A DNA stretch of 64,000 bases, taken from an uncultured Candidatus Nemicrothrix sp. Its GTDB lineage: Bacteria; Actinomycetota; Acidimicrobiia; Acidimicrobiales; MedAcidi-G1. The notes below the pieces were generated by a model. That model ran no database searches. It had not been told where the DNA came from and saw nothing but the letters and a program-made list of their open reading frames with translations. Below are positions 59,984-64,000 of this stretch, one piece after another (the stretch's first letter is position 1; each line of letters opens with the position of its first letter). The stretch covers positions 1 through 64,000 of the forward strand of contig CAJXKL010000010.1 of assembly GCA_913055915.1 (NCBI GenBank). The letters run 5' to 3'. The position numbers were made by a program, and so were the translations under genes.

Positions 59984-61714
59984 TCAGGCCTGGATGAGCG
60001 TAACGGTTCCGGCTGTTCCGTCGACCTCGACCATGGCGCCGTCCGGGATCAGGTCTGTCGCCCCTTCCAGGGCAATCACGCACGGGACCGCCAGCTCCCT
60101 GGCGACGATCACAGCGTGGCTCATCAGGGCCCCGACGTTCACGACCACCGCTGCTGCGGGTAGGAAGAGGGGTGTCCATGCAGGGTCGGTGATTGGTGCC
60201 ACCAGCACGTCGCCCGGTTCAAGGGAGCCGGCGTCGGCCGGGTCGTGGATGATCCTGGCTCGCCCTCGTGCTAGGCCGCTGGCGCCCGCGTCTCCGGTCA
60301 GCACATCACCGGTGGCTGCCGCCTCGACCCTTGCGGTGCCGGCTGCGGTGGCCTCCAACTCCTCGATGGTTGGCACGTCCTTCTGGGAGGAGATGAAGAA
60401 GGGCGGCCCCACCGCTGCGAAACGGTTACGCAGGTTGGCCCGCTCATCCACCAGCGCGGCCAGGGACGCAGGATCCCTGAGGTAGTCGGGAAGCTCGGTG
60501 ACAGGATTCAACAGGGCCACCTCGGTCGGGCCGGCGCCACCCCCACGCTCCAGGCTTCGGCGTACCAGTTCGCGGTACACCTGCTTGATGGGGAGCATCA
60601 CCCGAACAGCGCGGTCACGGGTGGCCTCCCTTGCCTGCGACCAGAACGGCAGGGCCCTGAGTGCCTTGTCGAACTTGACCTTGTCCATGAAGTTGAGGTG
60701 CGGTCGGACAACGGCCGCTGCGGCGCTACGCCGTTCGTCGTCATCGGCCAGCCTGTCGACAGGGGAGAGGTCGTTGTCGGCGACCCTCATCCGGTCAAGG
60801 GCCGTCAGCGCGAGGGACGGGGTGTTGTCCCAGGTTCTCGCAGAGAGTTCCCAGTCGTTGGGACCTCGGTGGCCGTGCCTGTCGAGGAAGGCTTCGAACA
60901 TGGTCCTGAAGCCGGCGGCGTCTGGATTTCCTGCGGTCCGCTCGAGGAGCTCGTCGACTCCGTCATCGAAGGCTCTCATGACGCCCGGCTGTTGTCGGAT
61001 CACCTTTGCGATCTCGTAGAGGTCGGTGGCGTAGAGGGCCGACTGGACATCGCCGGAGGCGCCGACCAGATGGGTTACCAGACCGGGGTTGCCGGCCGCT
61101 GCGCTCGCATCTATGAGAACACCGGAAACGATCGCCGCAACCGCCGTCGTCTGCATGTGGTTCCCGAACAGGGGTTCGAAGGCCTCTGGAAAGGCGTACA
61201 GGTAGTCCAACAGGTCTGTATCAGGTGCGTCGAGGTCGGGGCGAAGGGCCTCAAAGCCCGCAGAACGGCTGAAGCTGTCCTCCACGATTTCGGGGAGTTC
61301 CTTCGTGCCGAGGGCGCTCAGGACGGTGCGGAGGATCCGAACAGATGACCGGAGGCTCTTGTCACCCTTGCAGGCCACATAGGGAGGCGGGTTGCCTTCG
61401 CCGAAGAACGCTACGTCGATGGCCTCAGCCGACGAACCTGGCGCCCTGACACCCATCATCCGCAGGTACGAGAGGTTCAGGTAGCAGTAGCCGCCGTAGA
61501 GGCCGATGATGACCGGATCGTCGCTCGCAAAGTCATCCGGGCTCATGATGCCCAGCTCAGCGTATGCGTTTCGCCAGGCCTTCTCAGCAGGGACGATGCC
61601 CAGGTGGTAGCCGAGAGCGGTAATTACCTCGGGAAACACCTCGCCGACGTTTCCGCGCGTGTTTACCGGCCAGCGTTCGTCGATGCGGCCTTCGATGATC
61701 CAGCGCGTCCCCAT
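59984..61714 (-). CDS. PEP-utilising enzyme mobile-domain protein, second copy
   Basis: A 576-residue paralog of the protein at 40303. N-terminal RWPVNTRGNVGEVFPE, GLYGGYCYLNLSYLRMMGVRAPG and the C-terminal swivelling domain LEPGDVLVAPITDPAWTPL, LMSHAVIVARELAVPCV correspond one to one; the phosphohistidine is His533. ATP-grasp and PEP barrel are again absent. Either these proteins are phosphate relays for an unknown donor, or the N-terminal half is a new kind of catalytic unit. It is 61 bp upstream of the homocysteine methyltransferase gene on the same strand. Confidence 0.78.
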   Translation of the reverse strand: MGTRWIIEGRIDERWPVNTRGNVGEVFPEVITALGYHLGIVPAEKAWRNAYAELGIMSPDDFASDDPVIIGLYGGYCYLNLSYLRMMGVRAPGSSAEAIDVAFFGEGNPPPYVACKGDKSLRSSVRILRTVLSALGTKELPEIVEDSFSRSAGFEALRPDLDAPDTDLLDYLYAFPEAFEPLFGNHMQTTAVAAIVSGVLIDASAAAGNPGLVTHLVGASGDVQSALYATDLYEIAKVIRQQPGVMRAFDDGVDELLERTAGNPDAAGFRTMFEAFLDRHGHRGPNDWELSARTWDNTPSLALTALDRMRVADNDLSPVDRLADDDERRSAAAAVVRPHLNFMDKVKFDKALRALPFWSQAREATRDRAVRVMLPIKQVYRELVRRSLERGGGAGPTEVALLNPVTELPDYLRDPASLAALVDERANLRNRFAAVGPPFFISSQKDVPTIEELEATAAGTARVEAAATGDVLTGDAGASGLARGRARIIHDPADAGSLEPGDVLVAPITDPAWTPLFLPAAAVVVNVGALMSHAVIVARELAVPCVIALEGATDLIPDGAMVEVDGTAGTVTLIQA

Positions 61715-61879
61715 GTTCTCCCCGTGTCCTCCCGTAGCGCGGGAAAGTTAGTGCAGGGAGGGGGTCGGCCAGAAGGTGGACGAGGCCAGCACGGCCCGGC
61801 GGTAGCCAGGCGTGTGCTTCCTCGTGGGTATTGCGGCCCGAACCTCAGAGGTTGGGGTCGTATGGGCTGGTTGCCCGGG

Positions 61880-62080
61880 TCAGGCCTTGCGGACGCTGAG
61901 GGCTTCGGGGCCCTTGCGGCCTTCGCCGACCTCAAACTCGACCGTCTGGCCCTCGTCGAGGCTCCTGTAACCGGAACCATCAATGTTGGAGTAGTGGACG
62001 AACACGTCCTCCCCACCTTCGACGGAGATGAAGCCGTAGCCCTTTTCGGAGTTGAAAAACTTTACTGTGCCGCGAGGCAT
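61880..62080 (-). CDS. Cold-shock protein (CspA family)
   Basis: A 66-residue CSD protein. The RNP1 motif is GYGFIS and RNP2 is DVFVHY. It binds single-stranded RNA or DNA. ATG 62080 (MPRGTVKFF) is the family start; the sequence just upstream is AT-richer than the surroundings, as is common for csp leaders. The 165-bp gap 61715-61879 downstream contains the palindrome AACCTCAGAGGTT near 61850 as the only notable element. Confidence 0.95.
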   Translation of the reverse strand: MPRGTVKFFNSEKGYGFISVEGGEDVFVHYSNIDGSGYRSLDEGQTVEFEVGEGRKGPEALSVRKA

Positions 62081-62209
62081 AACAATCACATTCGCTTTCG
62101 TTGAACAATCATGAACCGTGCCGTGAGTGGAACGGTGGGGAAAGCCTACGCGCGGTCTGTTCCAGAACCACACAAGGGCACATCTGGTATTTGGTGGCGA
62201 CCTTCCGGG

Positions 62210-63838
62210 TCAGCTGCTGGTGCGCTGCAGGTGGGCCCTTCGGGCCTTGCGGTTGCCACCGTTGGACGTGTCCGCAGGATGCCGGCCGCGTTTGTCGCCG
62301 CCAGAGCCCTTCTTGTTGCCGGGCTTCCCGTCGTTACCGCCTGAACCCCTACCGCTGCCGGTCCTCCTGTTGCTGGGCTTCCCGCTGTTGCCACCGGAAC
62401 CCTTCGCTGAGGAACTTCCGTTCTTGGATCCGTTCCGGTTGTTTCCAGCAGCACCGTTCCTGGATCCGGGCTTCTGGTTGTTCCCACCGGAGCCGTTGGT
62501 GGAAGCCGCTCCCCGCCGTCTGTTCCGGTTCTTGTTCCCTGACCGGTTGCCTCCGGATCCGTTGTGTGAGCGCCCCGCTGCACCGCTGCCTGAACGGTGG
62601 TTCTGGCTCTTGCCTTGTCCGGCACCACCTGAGGAGCGGCCGTCGCGGTTGCCTTCCCTGTCGGATCCGTTCCTCTCGGTATCGACATCACGCATATTTC
62701 TGGCCGGCACCGGTGACAGGTGCCGCAGGACAGCGGCGTCCGGGTCGGTACATGGCTCGTTGAGGCCGATCTGGCGCTGTATGCGCTTCATGTCCCTGAC
62801 CTGATTGGGCTGGACCAGCGAGATCACCACGCCGGTTTCCCCGGCGCGGGCGGTGCGCCCGGAACGGTGGACGTAGGCCTTGTAGTCCTCGGGGGGATCG
62901 AAGTGGATGACCGATGTGACCCCGTCGACGTGGATGCCGCGTGCGGCAACGTCGGTTGCAACGAGAGCGTGGACACGGCCCTTGCTGAAGTCGGCCAGTG
63001 CCCGGGTGCGTTGCGCCTGGCTGCGACCGCCATGGATGGCAGCGGTCTTGAGGCCTTCCCTGCTCAGTTGGCGAGCCAGACGGTCAGAGCCGTGTCGGGT
63101 CCGGCAGAAGATGATCGTCGGCCAGGCAGCGCCTACGGCCTCAGCAGTGATCTCACGCCTGTCTGCCTGTGTGGTATTCCAGAAGACGTGGCTGGCGGTG
63201 GTGATGTCGGGTGTCTCCTCGCCGACTTCGTGGTTGACGGGATCGCGCTGGTAGTCGCGGGTGAGCCTGGCGACGTCGCTATCGAGGGTGGCTGAGAACA
63301 GAACCGTCTGTCGGTCTGGATCGGTCTGGTCTAGTAGGCGGCGCACAGCAGGCATGAAGCCCATGTCGGCCATTCGGTCGGCCTCGTCGAGTACCACCCG
63401 GTCGACGTTGGCAAGCGAGAGCGCTCCCTGCTCGATCAGGTCCTCGAGGCGCCCGGGGCATGCAACGAGAATGTCGACGCCCATTCTGAGTGCGCTCAAC
63501 TGCGGGCCATAGCCGACGCCTCCGTACACAACGCCGATCGAGACGTTGCCCGCAAACGAGCGGAGCTCAGTGGAGATCTGTTCAGCGAGTTCACGGGTGG
63601 GTGCAAGGATCAGGGCACGTGGCTCGCGGGGTGCGGCCCTTTCGACGTCGGCTACCAGCGGTATGCCGAATGCCAGCGTCTTTCCTGAACCGGTTGGGGC
63701 ACGTCCGCACACGTCTCGGCCAGACATGGCGTCGGCGATCGTGGCTGCCTGAATCTCGAAGGGTTCGGTAATCCCACGACGTTCGAGGGCGTCGCAGATG
63801 CGGCCGGGTACGCCCAGGTCGCTGAAGGTGGGGGACAT
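62210..63838 (-). CDS. DEAD-box RNA helicase with Asn/Gly-rich C-terminal tail
   Basis: A 542-residue helicase. Q motif FEIQAATIADAM, motif I GRAPTGSGKTLA, DEAD box VVLDEADRMADM, motif III SATL, and motif VI HRSGRTARAGETG are all present. After about residue 420 the tail is low complexity, with Asn, Gly, Ser, Arg and Lys repeats such as GGNNQKPGSRNG, and should be disordered and RNA-binding. ATG 63838 has AGGAG 5 bases upstream. The frame is open upstream, with ATG 63880 (MRTTEQ) as an alternative. It follows the csp gene's leader on the same strand; both aid RNA unfolding. The final 162 bases of the window hold no other gene I can support. Confidence 0.93.
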   Translation of the reverse strand: MSPTFSDLGVPGRICDALERRGITEPFEIQAATIADAMSGRDVCGRAPTGSGKTLAFGIPLVADVERAAPREPRALILAPTRELAEQISTELRSFAGNVSIGVVYGGVGYGPQLSALRMGVDILVACPGRLEDLIEQGALSLANVDRVVLDEADRMADMGFMPAVRRLLDQTDPDRQTVLFSATLDSDVARLTRDYQRDPVNHEVGEETPDITTASHVFWNTTQADRREITAEAVGAAWPTIIFCRTRHGSDRLARQLSREGLKTAAIHGGRSQAQRTRALADFSKGRVHALVATDVAARGIHVDGVTSVIHFDPPEDYKAYVHRSGRTARAGETGVVISLVQPNQVRDMKRIQRQIGLNEPCTDPDAAVLRHLSPVPARNMRDVDTERNGSDREGNRDGRSSGGAGQGKSQNHRSGSGAAGRSHNGSGGNRSGNKNRNRRRGAASTNGSGGNNQKPGSRNGAAGNNRNGSKNGSSSAKGSGGNSGKPSNRRTGSGRGSGGNDGKPGNKKGSGGDKRGRHPADTSNGGNRKARRAHLQRTSS

Positions 63839-64000
63839 CTTGCTCCTTGCCCGCGGATATGCAGGTTGTTCGGTGGTTCGCATCGCCTCAACACGTTTGG
63901 TTAGGTCGAAAGGCCAGGAAGGTGGTTCACGTCGACTGGAAGAACCAAAGCCCGCCTGCGAACCCACCGGCCAGCGATGCCGACCGGAGCAGGGACAAGG

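Noticed and set aside
61842-61854. AACCTCAGAGGTT palindrome as an operator or terminator
   Set aside because: A single short palindrome with no neighbouring copies; not enough to assign a role.
1-64000. CRISPR arrays, rRNA genes, insertion sequences, integrases, replication origins
   Set aside because: I saw no regularly spaced repeats, no rRNA-like sequence, and no transposase, integrase or DnaA-box cluster in the window.

Overview
The window is high-GC DNA from what looks like a free-living actinobacterium, most likely of the class Acidimicrobiia. This is inferred from gene content only. The supporting genes are mycothiol enzymes (MshC, the mycothiol-dependent formaldehyde dehydrogenase), F420-linked enzymes, an InhA-like FabI, a SCO6745-like protein, a DUF3501/rubrerythrin cluster, and many genes that appear to be transcribed leaderless: a TANNNT -10 box ends 6 to 8 bases before the start codon.

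Layout. 1-4.8 kb: end of a luciferase-like oxidoreductase; a rubrerythrin / CCG-type Fe-S protein / DUF3501 operon; a SelW-like selenoprotein; a lipid kinase; a cupredoxin lipoprotein. 4.9-12.3 kb: a minus-strand run with a PuuD-like membrane protein, an acyl-CoA ligase, a SCO6745-like protein, and a redox cluster of MauE-like protein, 2-hydroxyacid dehydrogenase, thioredoxin-like protein, UGSC selenoprotein and a thioredoxin-selenocysteine fusion. 12.4-17.9 kb: metallo-hydrolase, flavin reductase, gamma carbonic anhydrase, alpha/beta hydrolase, SufB and small unknown genes. 17.9-27.1 kb: housekeeping block phoH-ybeY-CNNM/CBS-era, a DinG-type helicase, uppS-recO, an RDD protein, glycyl-tRNA synthetase. 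27.2-34.1 kb: a four-gene minus-strand operon (SDR-HAD fusion, zinc dehydrogenase, LarA-like protein, acyltransferase) facing a TetR gene across a tandem operator. 34.1-37.1 kb: ddl, murF, a zinc-ribbon protein and tRNA-Val(CAC). 37.1-40.2 kb: a small island bounded by partial copies of the tRNA 3' half. 40.3-50.4 kb: a stand-alone PEP-mobile-domain protein, thiN, an ABC ATPase, a TauE/SafE permease, two CNNM/CBS proteins, an M23 protein, fabI and an F420 reductase. 50.4-64 kb: mshC, thrS, a HIT protein, mycothiol-dependent formaldehyde dehydrogenase with its metallo-hydrolase, TrpB2, a methyltransferase, a patatin, a homocysteine methyltransferase, a second PEP-mobile-domain protein, a cold-shock protein and a DEAD-box helicase.

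The main discovery is that three genes contain an in-frame TGA best read as selenocysteine: a CVPU SelW-like protein, a UGSC-family protein, and a thioredoxin joined through a Sec-Gly-Ser motif to a large domain of unknown function. Each TGA is followed by a perfect 6-bp hairpin whose small loop has G in its first two positions and starts 17, 19 or 20 nt after the TGA, which fits the bacterial SECIS rule. Two of them are adjacent (ATGA overlap) and head a redox operon. A conventional gene caller would truncate all three. No selA/selB/selC/selD is in the window, so the organism must encode them elsewhere if this reading is right.
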